From positions 1 to 34,982 of the forward strand of contig QHQE01000003.1 of the NCBI GenBank assembly GCA_003219265.1: a DNA stretch of 34,982 nucleotides. The letters are read 5' to 3'. A program made the translations under genes and the position numbers. A model generated the notes under the pieces. It was given only the letters and a program-made list of their open reading frames with translations, made no database searches and was not told the DNA's origin. Source of the DNA: Verrucomicrobiota bacterium (GTDB lineage Bacteria > Verrucomicrobiota > Verrucomicrobiia > Chthoniobacterales > UBA10450). Shown here piece after piece: positions 15,257 to 24,261 of the stretch. Each line of letters starts with the position of its first letter. Within the stretch, counting starts at the first letter, position 1.

Positions 15257-16435
15257 CTATTTCGCCGCTTCTCTCAGCGCGTCGGCCTTGTCCGTTTTTT
15301 CCCAAGTGATGGCGTCGAGATCGTCCACGCGACCGAAATGTCCGTAGTTAGTTGTCTTGCGATAAATCGGGCGCAGCAAATTGAGTTGCTTGATGATTTC
15401 GGCCGGTTTGAAATTGAAAACTTCGCAGACTACGCGCTCGAGTTTTTCGTCGTCCACTTTGCCTGTGCAAAAAGTGTTAACGCTCACACTAACCGGTTCG
15501 GGATGGCCGATGGCGTAGGCAAATTGCACTTCGCAGCGGTCGGCCAGTCCTGAGGCGACCACATTTTTTGCGATCCACCGGCCCAAGTAGGCTGCGCTGC
15601 GATCGACCTTACTCGGATCCTTTCCCGAAAACGCGCCGCCGCCATGACGTCCCATTCCACCATACGAATCGACGATGATTTTGCGACCAGTAATGCCGGC
15701 ATCGCCCTCTGGACCGCCGATGACAAAACGGCCGGTGGGATTAATCAGGTATGTCGTCTTCTCATCCAGCCATTCCGGCGGCATTACTTTTTTGATGAGG
15801 AGTTCGATCAAAGTTTCGCGTATTTCCTTTTGTTTCACGTCCGCGGCGTGCTGCGAGGAAACAACCACCGTCGTGACGCGCACCGGCTTGTATCCGTCGT
15901 ATTCAATCGAGACTTGCGTCTTCGCGTCGGGCCGCAGCCACGGAATCTCACCGGCCTTGCGCAACCGGGTCAGCTCGCGGCCGAGTTTATGGGCGAAGGA
16001 AATTGGAGCGGGCATGAGCTCCGGGGTTTCGTTGCAGGCAAAACCGAACATCAATCCCTGATCGCCGGCGCCTTGCTCGGCCGTGCCTTTGCCCTCGGCC
16101 GCGGTGTCATCAACACCTTGTTTAATGTCGCGGGATTGCTCGCTCATTTCGCAAATCACCCGGCAGGTATCGGCGTGAAAAATGCAATCGCCGTTCACAT
16201 ATCCAATGCTGCGAACCGCCTCGCGAACGCGCTCTTCGAAATCAAACTTCGCGTTGCTCGTAATCTCGCCGGCGAGCACGACGAGGTTGCCTTTGGCGAG
16301 GGTCTCGCAAGCGACGCGACTGAGCGGGTCCTGATCGAGACAGGCATCGAGAACGTAATCGCTGATCGTGTCGCAGACTTTATCGGGATGACCTTCGGTA
16401 ACGGATTCGGAGGAAAAGATGTAGCGATGCGACAT
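15257..16435 (-). CDS. metK: S-adenosylmethionine synthetase
   Basis: 392 residues, the usual bacterial length. Conserved blocks: [11 protein letters not shown] (ATP and metal site), [12 protein letters not shown] (the hexapeptide-loop signature), [11 protein letters not shown], and [16 protein letters not shown] (phosphate-binding loop). It makes SAM from methionine and ATP in the cytoplasm. It heads the metK-ahcY operon. The leader (16436-16570) holds a heptamer repeat and a small hairpin and is shared with the divergent ArsR-methyltransferase regulator gene, so joint control is likely. Confidence 0.97.
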   Translation of the reverse strand: MSHRYIFSSESVTEGHPDKVCDTISDYVLDACLDQDPLSRVACETLAKGNLVVLAGEITSNAKFDFEERVREAVRSIGYVNGDCIFHADTCRVICEMSEQSRDIKQGVDDTAAEGKGTAEQGAGDQGLMFGFACNETPELMPAPISFAHKLGRELTRLRKAGEIPWLRPDAKTQVSIEYDGYKPVRVTTVVVSSQHAADVKQKEIRETLIELLIKKVMPPEWLDEKTTYLINPTGRFVIGGPEGDAGITGRKIIVDSYGGMGRHGGGAFSGKDPSKVDRSAAYLGRWIAKNVVASGLADRCEVQFAYAIGHPEPVSVSVNTFCTGKVDDEKLERVVCEVFNFKPAEIIKQLNLLRPIYRKTTNYGHFGRVDDLDAITWEKTDKADALREAAK

Positions 16436-16441
16436 GGGGAA

Positions 16442-16469
16442 TAGTGATTAGTGATAAGTGATTGGTGAA
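16442..16469. repeat. Tandem heptamer (tagtgat) in the metK leader
   Basis: Units tagtgat, tagtgat, aagtgat and tggtgaa run from 16442 to 16469, within 35 bp of the metK start codon (16435). On the metK transcript this would be the region just before the ribosome-binding site. Confidence 0.75.
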
Positions 16470-16529
16470 AGGTGGAAAAGAAAAACGAGAACTATACAAC
16501 TGAGTCCTGAAAACTCAGGCCGGAACATA

Positions 16530-16572
16530 TTGACCGATCATGATACGTCGATATATCGTTGAACGTTATCAT
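16530..16572. promoter_or_regulatory. Putative promoter and dyad operator of the ArsR-methyltransferase gene
   Basis: A perfect 10-bp palindrome, cgatatatcg, occupies 16549-16558. It is embedded in a looser dyad, atgatacgt (16540-16548) and acgttatcat (16563-16572), which are reverse complements except for one missing base. A plus-strand promoter TTGACC (16530-16535), 16-bp spacer, TATATC (16552-16557) overlaps it, and the start codon at 16571 lies in the right arm. ArsR-family proteins bind such short AT-rich dyads, so self-regulation, and possibly control of divergent metK, is likely. This is inference. Confidence 0.55.
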
Positions 16573-17506
16573 GGCGTCAACCATTAATTTCCTGCGCCTG
16601 CTGGCGGACCCGACCCGGTTGCGGCTGCTTTTGTTGCTCGAGCAGGAGGAACTTTCCGTGGCCGAATTACAGGGCATTCTCGGCATGGGCCAATCGCGCA
16701 TCTCCAGTCATCTCGCGCAACTGAAGCGAGCAGGGGCAGTGGAGGACCGGCGCGCCGGGAAAAACGTTTACTACGGCCTGACCAAGAAAGAGGAGCGTAA
16801 CTCGGCGCGCGGGCCGATCCGGGACCTGATGCAAGCCCTGGCCCGCGAGGTGCCGGAAACGGCGCGCGACCGGACGGCGCTCAAAGTCACCTTGCGCAAA
16901 CGCCAGGACAAAGCGCGCGAATATTTCGATGAACTGGCCGGCAAGTTCGGACGCAGTTATGTTCCCGGCCGCTCGTGGCAGGCGCTCGCGCATACTCTGA
17001 TCACGTTGCTGCCGCCGCTCACGGTGGCCGATCTCGGCGCCGGTGAAGGAACGCTCTCGCAGTTGCTGGCAAAAACGGCGCGCAAGGTCATCGCCATTGA
17101 TAATTCGCCCAAGATGGTTGCGTTCGGATCGAAGCTGGCAAGGAAACACGGCTTCAAGAATCTCGAGTATCGGCTCGGCGACATCGAGGATCCGCCGATC
17201 GCAAAGAACAGTGTCGATCTTGCCATTTTGAGCCAGGCGCTCCATCACGCGATCAAGCCGGAACGCGCGATCCAATCTGCGCATCGCATTTTAAAAAAGA
17301 ATGGGCGAATCGTCGTGCTCGATTTGCTCAGTCACCGCTTCGAGAAAGCGCGCGAGCTTTATGCCGATCATTGGCTGGGCTTCAGCGAAGTGCGATTGCA
17401 CGAGCTTCTGGAAAGGACTGGTTTTCGCGAGATCGAAATCAGCGTGGTCGCGCGCGAAAAGCAGAGCCCGCAATTTCAGACCGTGTTCGCGACCGGGGTA
17501 AAGTGA
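16571..17506 (+). CDS. ArsR-family regulator fused to a SAM-dependent methyltransferase domain (SahR-like)
   Basis: 311 residues from the ATG at 16571; a TTG at 16559 is possible but lies in the palindrome. Residues 1-85 are an ArsR winged helix: L-L-A-D-P-T-R-L-R-L-L-L-L-L, then E-L-S-V-A-E-L, then the recognition helix Q-S-R-I-S-S-H-L-A-Q-L-K-R-A-G. No metal-binding cysteines of the ArsR type are present. Residues 150-290 are a class I methyltransferase: V-A-D-L-G-A-G-E-G-T-L-S (motif I), I-A-I-D-N-S-P (motif II), and L-S-Q-A-L-H-H. The fold matches SahR-type regulators, which are reported to sense S-adenosylhomocysteine and to control ahcY, metK and related genes. Its position divergent to metK-ahcY fits that role. 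Confidence 0.85.
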   Translation: MASTINFLRLLADPTRLRLLLLLEQEELSVAELQGILGMGQSRISSHLAQLKRAGAVEDRRAGKNVYYGLTKKEERNSARGPIRDLMQALAREVPETARDRTALKVTLRKRQDKAREYFDELAGKFGRSYVPGRSWQALAHTLITLLPPLTVADLGAGEGTLSQLLAKTARKVIAIDNSPKMVAFGSKLARKHGFKNLEYRLGDIEDPPIAKNSVDLAILSQALHHAIKPERAIQSAHRILKKNGRIVVLDLLSHRFEKARELYADHWLGFSEVRLHELLERTGFREIEISVVAREKQSPQFQTVFATGVK

Positions 17507-17574
17507 ACAGCGCGCTTCATTGTCGTGTCTAACCTTCGCCGTGCTATAGTCGCGACGAACCCAAATTTCTTCTT

Positions 17575-19578
17575 ATGAGTGGCTTCTTTGAGGAAGTGCA
17601 GCGACGAAAAGTTTATCGGGTGGCGGCAGCCTACATCATCGCGGCTGGATTTATCATCCAGATCGGCTCGGCCGTTTTCCCGGCGTGGGAATTGCCGAAT
17701 TGGACATTTCGCTTGGTCGTAGTGCTGCTGCTGATCGGGTTTCCGATTTCATTAATCCTGTCCTGGGCCTACGACGTCACGCCCCAGGGAATTCGCGCGA
17801 CCCCGACTCCGTCTGCACCCGGCGCGCACCGGCGACGCAACCTGATTATGCTTATCGCGACCGGCGTCGTAATTTCGGCGGCCGCGGGTTTTTTCCTGTT
17901 GCCGCGCGCCGCCGCACACAAGATCGACAAATCGATTGCGGTTCTGCCTTTTGAAAATCGGAGCGCTGAAAAAGAGAACGCGTTCTTCGCTGACGGGATT
18001 CAGGATGATATTCTCACGAACCTTTCCAAAATCGGTGACCTGAAAGTGATCTCGCGCACATCGGTCATGGCGTATCGCGGGCAAACGCCGAAAGTGCGTG
18101 AAATTGGGAAAACACTCGGCGTCTCGACAATTCTCGAAGGGAGTGTGCAGCGTGTCGGCAACCGTGTCCGGGTCAACGTCCAGCTGATCGACGCGACAAC
18201 CGACGAGCACATTTGGGCGAACGATTACGACCGCGAGTTGACCGACGTTTTCGCCATCCAAACTGATCTCGCACAAAAGATCGCGAGCGAATTGCAGGCG
18301 AAACTTTCGCCGACCGAAAAAGCGATGATGACGCGCAAGCCAACGGAAAACAACGAGGCTTACCTCGCGTTCGTGCAGGCTCACGATCTCTTCACGCGGC
18401 CGGACAAATTCCGCGCGGAAACCGAGAAAGCTGAGCAGCTTTTTGAGCAAGCGACCAAACTTGATCCGAATTTTGCTGGCGCCTTTGCCGGATTAGCCTG
18501 GGTGGAAGATTGGATGTATCACAGCTTCGACCCGACTCCCGCGCGAAAGGAAAAAGCGCGAGCGGCTGCAAACGAAGCGATTCGGTTGCAGCCGGACCTG
18601 CCTGAAGCCCATCTCGCCCTTGGTTTTTATCAGTACTATGGTGAACGCAATTATCAGGGGGCACTGAACGAATTTGCGATTGCGCAGAAAAGTTTGCCGA
18701 ACTGCGCCGATTGTTATATGGCGGTTGGGGCGATTGAGCGCCGCCAAGGCAAATGGGCTGAATCGACCGCCAATTTGGAAAAGGCGGCCGCGCTCAGCCC
18801 AAAGGATGCATTCCTTCTCATAAATCTCGCCGACAATTATCGCGCCAACAGAAATTTCGAAAAGGCGGACAAACTTTACGATCGTGCCATCGAAGCCGCA
18901 CCGAATTCGTTTGGTGCGCGTGCGCAGAAGGCCATGGTTGCTATCGAGCTAAAAGGAGATTTCAGCGTACTGGAAAAAGAGTTGCCGCTAATACCACCGG
19001 GAGTCGACCCGGAAGGTCTGGCTACGCTCGGCCGGGCAAAGGCCTTAATGCTGCAAAGAAAATTTACTGAGGCTCTCGCGGCTGTAAAACAATTGCCCCA
19101 GGATGTTTTTCACGACAGTACCGCTCCGATACCGAAAGGATTTCTCGAGGGAATGCTTTATACCTATTTGAACGATAAACAAAAAGCACACTCTGCTTTC
19201 GAGAGTGCACGCGGCGTTGCAGAGCAATCGCTCCGCGAAAGTCCGGATAGTCCAGACAGCGCCGCAAGGCATGGACTGTTGGGCCAGATTCTTGCCGGAC
19301 TCGGTCAGAAGGAAGCGGCCATCGCGGAGGGCAGACGGGCAGTGGAGCTTTTGCCTGAGTCTCGGGACGCTTTCGATGGACCAAGCGCCACGGTGCTGCT
19401 GGCGCAAATCTACGCGCAGACCGGCGAAGCAGAGCAGGCGTTGCAACTGCTCGATCATTCGCTCAACACGCCGAACGGAATCACCGTTCCAATTCTTAAG
19501 CTCGATCCAGTCTGGGACCCCCTGCGTAATGATCCGCGCTTTCAGGCTTTGGTCGATAAGTACGGGCGCGCAACGTGA
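17575..19578 (+). CDS. Membrane-anchored TolB-N/FlgO-like domain protein with TPR repeats (paralog 1)
   Basis: 667 residues. Three membrane segments at about 14-35, 44-65 and 89-109 follow a short cytoplasmic start F-F-E-E-V-Q-R-R-K-V-Y-R. Residues 116-240 form a domain with K-S-I-A-V-L-P-F-E-N, F-A-D-G-I-Q-D-D-I-L-T-N-L and G-S-V-Q-R-V-G-N-R-V-R-V, the region found after the DNA-binding or cyclase domain in CadC-like and adenylate-cyclase-like proteins. From about 275 to the end are TPR helices, including A-N-E-A-I-R-L-Q-P-D-L-P-E-A-H-L-A-L-G. There is no cyclase or DNA-binding domain here. The function is unknown; a scaffold or sensor at the membrane is plausible. The stop overlaps the start of paralog 2 as GTGA. 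Confidence 0.85.
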   Translation: MSGFFEEVQRRKVYRVAAAYIIAAGFIIQIGSAVFPAWELPNWTFRLVVVLLLIGFPISLILSWAYDVTPQGIRATPTPSAPGAHRRRNLIMLIATGVVISAAAGFFLLPRAAAHKIDKSIAVLPFENRSAEKENAFFADGIQDDILTNLSKIGDLKVISRTSVMAYRGQTPKVREIGKTLGVSTILEGSVQRVGNRVRVNVQLIDATTDEHIWANDYDRELTDVFAIQTDLAQKIASELQAKLSPTEKAMMTRKPTENNEAYLAFVQAHDLFTRPDKFRAETEKAEQLFEQATKLDPNFAGAFAGLAWVEDWMYHSFDPTPARKEKARAAANEAIRLQPDLPEAHLALGFYQYYGERNYQGALNEFAIAQKSLPNCADCYMAVGAIERRQGKWAESTANLEKAAALSPKDAFLLINLADNYRANRNFEKADKLYDRAIEAAPNSFGARAQKAMVAIELKGDFSVLEKELPLIPPGVDPEGLATLGRAKALMLQRKFTEALAAVKQLPQDVFHDSTAPIPKGFLEGMLYTYLNDKQKAHSAFESARGVAEQSLRESPDSPDSAARHGLLGQILAGLGQKEAAIAEGRRAVELLPESRDAFDGPSATVLLAQIYAQTGEAEQALQLLDHSLNTPNGITVPILKLDPVWDPLRNDPRFQALVDKYGRAT

Positions 19579-21569
19579 ACACGTTTGTTGCCGAGCTGCA
19601 GCGGCGAAAAGTTTATCGGGTGGCGGCGGCCTACATCATCGCGGCTGGATTCATCATCCAGATCGGCTCGGCCGTTTTCCCGGCCTGGGAATTACCAAAC
19701 TGGACCTTCCGTTTGGTGGTCGTGTTTTTGCTGATCGGGTTTCCGATCTCGTTGATTCTGGCCTGGGCCTACGATGTTACCCCGCAAGGGATTCGGGCGA
19801 CGCCTGCGCCAGGAGCGCACCGGCGTCGCAATCTGATTACGCTCATCGCCATTGGCGTCATCGTCTCGGCCGTCGCGGGATTTTTCATCCTGCCGCACGC
19901 CCTGGCGCGCAAGATCGACAAGTCCATCGCCGTGATGCCGTTTGAAAATCTAAGCGAGGACAAAGAGAATGCGCATTTTGCCGACGGAATCCAGGACGAC
20001 ATCCTCACCAACCTCGCAAAAATCGGCGATCTGAAAGTCATCTCGCGTATTTCGGTGATGGCCTACCGTGGCGCGCCGCACGGCGCGCGCGAAGTCGGCA
20101 AGGCGCTCGGCGTTTCCACCATCCTCGAAGGAAGCGTCCGGCGCAGCGGCAATCGCGTCCGCGTCAATGTGCAACTCATCGACGCCGCGAACGACGAACA
20201 TATTTGGGCGAACAATTACGATCGCGATTTGAATGATGTTTTCGCCATTCAGACCGATCTGGCCAAGGAAATCGCTGGCGCGTTACAGGCGAAACTTTCG
20301 CCGAGTGAAAAGGCGCAGATCGAGCGCAAGCCGACGCAGAATGGCGAGGCTTATCTGGCTTTTGTCCAGGCGCATAATCTTGCCTGCGCTTTTGAGGATT
20401 TCGACAAACTGAAACAAGGCGAACAGCTTTACGCGCGCGCAATCGAGCTCGACCCGAAATTCGCGCTCGCCCTCGCGTGGTACTCGCAGTTGGAAAGCTG
20501 GATCCTACACACATTCGAGCGCACGCCGCAACGCCGCGAAAAAGCGCGCACTCTGGCCGAGCGCGCTCTTGAATTGCAGCCCGATTTGCCCGAGGCGCAT
20601 CTGGCCCTGGGATACTCATATTATTACGGCGATAACAACTACGACGCGGCGCTGAAAGAATTCGAAATTGCACAACGCGGATTGCCTAACGAATCGGACG
20701 CGTATCTCGCGATTGGCGCGATCCAGCGCCGGCAGGGCAAATGGGCGGAATCGACCGCCAATATCGAGAAGTCCGCCAGTTTAAATCCGAAAGACAGCTG
20801 GCCGCTGCAGAATCTCGCTGACAATTACCAGGTGCTGCGGAACTTTGATGCGGCCAACAAAACGATCGACCGCGGGCTTAATATGAATCCAAACGGCGTG
20901 GGACTTTGGGAGGCCAAGTCCAAGCTGGCCATCGCTGAGAAAGGCGATTTCAGCGTCGCAGAGAAAGCATTTGCGGCCGCGAAATCGATCCCGATGACCA
21001 ACGAGGAGAAACTTAGGATCGCCGGCGCGCGGGCGGACGTTTTTCTTTTGGAACGGAAATATCAAGAAGGATTGCGCGAAGCCGAAAGTCTGCCGGACGA
21101 TCTCTTCCACGAGTTCCAGCAGCACTTGAGTGGGAAATATTTTCTCATTGGCTTTGCGCGAAAGGCGCTTCAGGACGAAGCCGGCGCGCGAGCCGCCTTC
21201 CTGAAAGCAAAAGACCTCCTCGAAGCGCAACTGAAACAAAGCCCCGATGCGGCGGACATACATATTCAGCTCGCGAAAGTTCTGGCCTATCTCGGAGAAA
21301 AAGATGCCGCGCTGGCCGAAGCGCAGCGCGCCGCCGAATTGCTTCCGGAGAGCAAAGACGCCTTTGGCGGGCCGGAAATCACGGCCGGCGTGGCCGACGT
21401 TTATTGCATCGTGGGCGAAAACGGCCGGGCGATCGAGGTTCTGGATGGTTTGTTGAGTCGGCCGAGCGGTGTGACCGTGCCGCTTCTTAAACTTCGTCCG
21501 GCATGGGACCCGTTGCGAAACGATCCGCGCTTTCAAGCCTTGATCGACAAGTACGGTGCGAAAGTTTAG
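19575..21569 (+). CDS. Membrane-anchored TolB-N/FlgO-like domain protein with TPR repeats (paralog 2)
   Basis: 664 residues, starting at a GTG that overlaps the previous stop (GTGA), so translation is probably coupled. Domain order is the same as paralog 1: three membrane segments, a middle domain beginning K-S-I-A-V-M-P-F-E-N at about 114, then TPR helices to the end. The first 65 codons are nearly identical at the DNA level to paralog 1, with an identical run of more than 30 bp, while the TPR half has diverged to a clearly lower similarity. This shows a tandem duplication, perhaps with later gene conversion of the 5' end. Its 3' end overlaps the next gene by 14 bp. Confidence 0.85.
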   Translation: MNTFVAELQRRKVYRVAAAYIIAAGFIIQIGSAVFPAWELPNWTFRLVVVFLLIGFPISLILAWAYDVTPQGIRATPAPGAHRRRNLITLIAIGVIVSAVAGFFILPHALARKIDKSIAVMPFENLSEDKENAHFADGIQDDILTNLAKIGDLKVISRISVMAYRGAPHGAREVGKALGVSTILEGSVRRSGNRVRVNVQLIDAANDEHIWANNYDRDLNDVFAIQTDLAKEIAGALQAKLSPSEKAQIERKPTQNGEAYLAFVQAHNLACAFEDFDKLKQGEQLYARAIELDPKFALALAWYSQLESWILHTFERTPQRREKARTLAERALELQPDLPEAHLALGYSYYYGDNNYDAALKEFEIAQRGLPNESDAYLAIGAIQRRQGKWAESTANIEKSASLNPKDSWPLQNLADNYQVLRNFDAANKTIDRGLNMNPNGVGLWEAKSKLAIAEKGDFSVAEKAFAAAKSIPMTNEEKLRIAGARADVFLLERKYQEGLREAESLPDDLFHEFQQHLSGKYFLIGFARKALQDEAGARAAFLKAKDLLEAQLKQSPDAADIHIQLAKVLAYLGEKDAALAEAQRAAELLPESKDAFGGPEITAGVADVYCIVGENGRAIEVLDGLLSRPSGVTVPLLKLRPAWDPLRNDPRFQALIDKYGAKV

Positions 21570-22311
21570 CGCCGCATTCCTTCTTTTCCTTGTCGCGACA
21601 GCAGCGCGGGGCGAATGGATTGAGAAAAATTCGCGCGATGAAGATTTTGCCGATGCCCGGGTGCTATATCGGCATGTCGATCTTCAAGATTTAGACACCG
21701 GAAAAAGCGCGATTGTCGATCTTGCCATCTTTTCGGCGAAATCATGCAAACTGCGGATGATCGATAATGCGGAGGACGGGAACAATCTCATGAACGCGAT
21801 GCGATTGGCGAATTGTATCGCCGGCGTAAATGGCGGGTACTTTGATACAAATTTCGCGCCGCTCGGTCTGCGCGTCGTCGATGGGAAAACGACATCGCGA
21901 TTGAGCCGTGGCCATTTGATGAGTGGCGTGCTCGCGTCAAACGGCTCCGTGCAAATTTTACGGCTCGCGGAATTCTCCCGCTCAAAGAAATGGAGCGCGG
22001 CCGTCGAGTGCGGTCCGTTCCTTGTCGATCTTGCGCGGCCGGTTCGCGGCTTAGAAGCGACGCGCTCGGCTCGCCGGACCATTGCCGCGGTCGGTTCCGG
22101 TGATCGCGCCGCCCTCGGATATTGTCCCGGCGCAACGCTGGCCGATCTGGGAAAAATTCTGGCGACGCCGCTTGGCGATTTCAAAATTCAGCGCGCACTC
22201 AATCTCGACGGCGGCTCATCGAGCGCATTCTATTTCAAAGGCGAGCGCGGCCTGTTTTTGTATCCCGAAGAAAAGACAGTGCGCGACTTTGTCGGAATCG
22301 TTTCTAAATAG
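21556..22311 (+). CDS. Phosphodiester glycosidase family (NAGPA-like) exported protein
   Basis: 251 residues from a GTG at 21556, which overlaps the end of the TPR gene by 14 bp. The N-terminus is a signal peptide (F-S-A-A-F-L-L-F-L-V-A-T-A-A-R-G). The core motifs match the PF09992 family: G-V-N-G-G-Y-F-D-T-N-F-A-P-L-G-L near residue 91 and A-L-N-L-D-G-G-S-S-S-A-F near 213. Family members include the mammalian enzyme that uncovers mannose-6-phosphate and bacterial exported proteins of mostly unknown substrate. This one probably acts on a cell-envelope or external glycosyl phosphodiester, which is inference. The next gene starts 2 bp downstream, so it belongs to a four-gene unit. Confidence 0.85.
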   Translation: MRKFSAAFLLFLVATAARGEWIEKNSRDEDFADARVLYRHVDLQDLDTGKSAIVDLAIFSAKSCKLRMIDNAEDGNNLMNAMRLANCIAGVNGGYFDTNFAPLGLRVVDGKTTSRLSRGHLMSGVLASNGSVQILRLAEFSRSKKWSAAVECGPFLVDLARPVRGLEATRSARRTIAAVGSGDRAALGYCPGATLADLGKILATPLGDFKIQRALNLDGGSSSAFYFKGERGLFLYPEEKTVRDFVGIVSK

Positions 22312-22313
22312 GT

Positions 22314-23078
22314 ATGCGCGCATTCGGCGGTTTCAAATTAGGCGATCGATTTTTTTATGGTGAGGTGCGCGGGGACGAGGTGCACGCCTTGGCGCGGCCG
22401 TACTGGATCGACATCGACCCGACGGGCGAAGTGCTGAAGCTTGCAGAGGTACATGTTGATCTTCCGGTTGCGCCATCGAAGCTGATCGCGGTCGGCCTCA
22501 ACTACGCCGATCACATTGCGGAAATGAAACGCACGCCGCTCGGCACACCGCTGATTTGGTTCAAAGCGCCCAGCTCACTTTTGCCGCATAACGGCGCAAT
22601 TGAGGTCGCATTTCCCGAGCACCAAACCGATTTCGAACTGGAACTGGTGATCGTGGTCGGTGCAACGGCGAAAAATGTGACGGCGGAACGCGCACTCAAT
22701 CACGTCTGCGGTCACACCATCGGCTTGGACATCAGCGATCGCGTTCTGCAAAAAGCGGAAAAGCAATTTGGCCGTTGCAAATCGTTCGACACCTACACGC
22801 CGGTGGGGCCGTTTGTATATGCCGATGTCGATGTTAGCGATCTCGCCATCGAGCTCCGGCAAAATGGTGAAATCAAACAGCGCGCACGCACCAGCCAGAT
22901 GATTTATTCCGTGGCACAACTCGTCTCCTTTGCCAGCCAGGCAATGACGCTTGTGCCTGGTGATTTGATTTTGACCGGGACGCCCTCGGGCGTGGGACCA
23001 ATCTGCGCGGGCGATCGGCTTGAGGCAAAGATCGACAATTGGCCGCCATTGCGAATCAGCGTCGTAAACGCGCGCTGA
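22314..23078 (+). CDS. Fumarylacetoacetate hydrolase (FAH) family protein
   Basis: 254 residues. Conserved FAH blocks are visible: K-L-I-A-V-G-L-N-Y-A-D-H (the entry strand with catalytic His region), F-K-A-P-S-S, the metal-binding acids in D-F-E-L-E-L-V-I-V-V-G, S-D-R-V-L-Q and, near the end, L-I-L-T-G-T-P-S-G-V-G-P with G-D. The family hydrolyses C-C bonds of acyl pyruvates or decarboxylates oxaloacetate using Mg or Mn; the exact substrate cannot be assigned. The ATG begins 2 bp after the NAGPA-like gene. It is the last gene of the plus-strand cluster from 17575. Confidence 0.9.
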   Translation: MRAFGGFKLGDRFFYGEVRGDEVHALARPYWIDIDPTGEVLKLAEVHVDLPVAPSKLIAVGLNYADHIAEMKRTPLGTPLIWFKAPSSLLPHNGAIEVAFPEHQTDFELELVIVVGATAKNVTAERALNHVCGHTIGLDISDRVLQKAEKQFGRCKSFDTYTPVGPFVYADVDVSDLAIELRQNGEIKQRARTSQMIYSVAQLVSFASQAMTLVPGDLILTGTPSGVGPICAGDRLEAKIDNWPPLRISVVNAR

Positions 23079-23153
23079 TTAAATCCGTTGTCGATGCAGG
23101 ATCGACGGTTCCTGCGCGTATTGATAAGCTTGCCTTACATCCCGCAGGCGCAG

Positions 23154-23167
23154 ATAATTCGAATTAT
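23154..23167. promoter_or_regulatory. Perfect 14-bp AT-rich palindrome upstream of the exbB operon
   Basis: ataattcgaattat is its own reverse complement. It lies 126 bp before the ExbB start in a 214-bp gap with no gene. It resembles a two-half-site operator (GATAAT...ATTATT) somewhat like a Fur box but with a 4-bp centre instead of 1 bp. A role as a metal- or stress-linked operator is possible but not shown. Confidence 0.4.
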
Positions 23168-23292
23168 TAATTACGCGAAGTGTCGAATCAAATAAGATGA
23201 AAAGTTTTTGCTCGACTCGGGCCAGTCCTTTTGGGATAAAAGAGCCGGAAAAGAACTGTCACCGAAACCGAGCCGGTAACTGAACCTAAACT

Positions 23293-24252
23293 ATGAAAAC
23301 ATTACTTACTGCCTGTCTGTTCTCTCTTGCGCTTGCGCTCACTTCATTCGCGCAATCTCCTCCCCCCGCGCCGCCACAAACATCTCCGCCTGGAGCTCCT
23401 GCTCCAGCCGTGAGTCCGGGTGCTCTGGCGAACCCTGCTGCGCCGCCGCAGTTGCCCACTGCGGCCACATCTCCAGCGGGACCTGCCGTGCCAGCATCTC
23501 CGGGACTGGCCACTTCGCCAACTGCTACGGTAACTGCGACGTTAAGCGCATCGCCGGGCGAAGCTCAGACCAAACCAAGCGGGCTCGGCTCCAACTTTTT
23601 GATCGACAATTTTCGCAAGGGCGGCCCCATCATGTGGCCGATTCTCATCGTGTCGATCGTCGGCCTCACCGTGGTGATCGAGCGAATTTTTTGGTGGGGC
23701 GGCCGCTGGTTTCGACGCGATCCGAAACGGATCGAAAAGGTGTTCACCGCGATTGAAAGCGGCGACTTGGCCGAAGCGTCCAGGCTTTCCCGCGGATCGC
23801 GCGATCCGGTCTTGCGCATGATGTGGAACGGTCTCAATCATCAGCACGCTTCGCTGCAAGGCGCGTTGCAAGTCGCCGCCGGCATCGAGATCAAGCGCGC
23901 GGGCCGGTTTCTCGTGGTCATGGACACGCTGGTCACGCTCGCACCGTTACTCGGTCTATTGGGCACGATCACCGGTCTGATTCGTTCATTCAGCTTCCTC
24001 GGCAACGAAGAACTCGCGGTCCAAGCCGTCACCGGCGGTATCGCTGAAGCGCTTATCGCCACGGCGTGCGGTCTCGGCATTGCGATCTTCGCCTTGATTC
24101 CGTTTAACTTTTTCACTTCTCGCGTGTCGAACTTAGAGTTCGAACTGCAGACGGCAGCCACGAACTTAGAAGTGATGTTAGGAGCACAAAGCGCGGCGCG
24201 CGAGATGGAGATCGGGGCACCTCAAGCTTCTGGGAAAGGCGCGTCGATCTAA
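23293..24252 (+). CDS. exbB: MotA/TolQ/ExbB proton channel protein with Pro/Ala-rich N-terminal region
   Basis: 319 residues. A signal peptide (to about 21, A-Q-S) is followed by an extended Pro/Ala/Ser-rich segment (21-95), which is unusual for ExbB. The channel part starts with the first membrane helix (W-P-I-L-I-V-S-I-V-G-L-T-V-V-I-E-R), and the two remaining helices are T-L-A-P-L-L-G-L-L-G-T-I-T-G-L-I and A-L-I-A-T-A-C-G-L-G-I-A-I-F-A. The G-L-L-G-T-I-T-G-L motif is typical. With ExbD and TonB it forms the proton-driven motor that powers outer-membrane transport. First gene of exbB-exbD-tonB-exbD. Confidence 0.93.
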   Translation: MKTLLTACLFSLALALTSFAQSPPPAPPQTSPPGAPAPAVSPGALANPAAPPQLPTAATSPAGPAVPASPGLATSPTATVTATLSASPGEAQTKPSGLGSNFLIDNFRKGGPIMWPILIVSIVGLTVVIERIFWWGGRWFRRDPKRIEKVFTAIESGDLAEASRLSRGSRDPVLRMMWNGLNHQHASLQGALQVAAGIEIKRAGRFLVVMDTLVTLAPLLGLLGTITGLIRSFSFLGNEELAVQAVTGGIAEALIATACGLGIAIFALIPFNFFTSRVSNLEFELQTAATNLEVMLGAQSAAREMEIGAPQASGKGASI

Positions 24253-24261
24253 AGGTATCCA

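Noticed and set aside
16436-16530. SAM riboswitch in the metK leader
   Set aside because: Only a 6-bp stem (ctgagt/actcag) is seen; no multi-helix SAM aptamer core could be recognised.
19205-19945. Alternative plus-strand ORF spanning the junction of the TPR paralogs
   Set aside because: It is a frame shadow of the two real genes and has no family-like motif.
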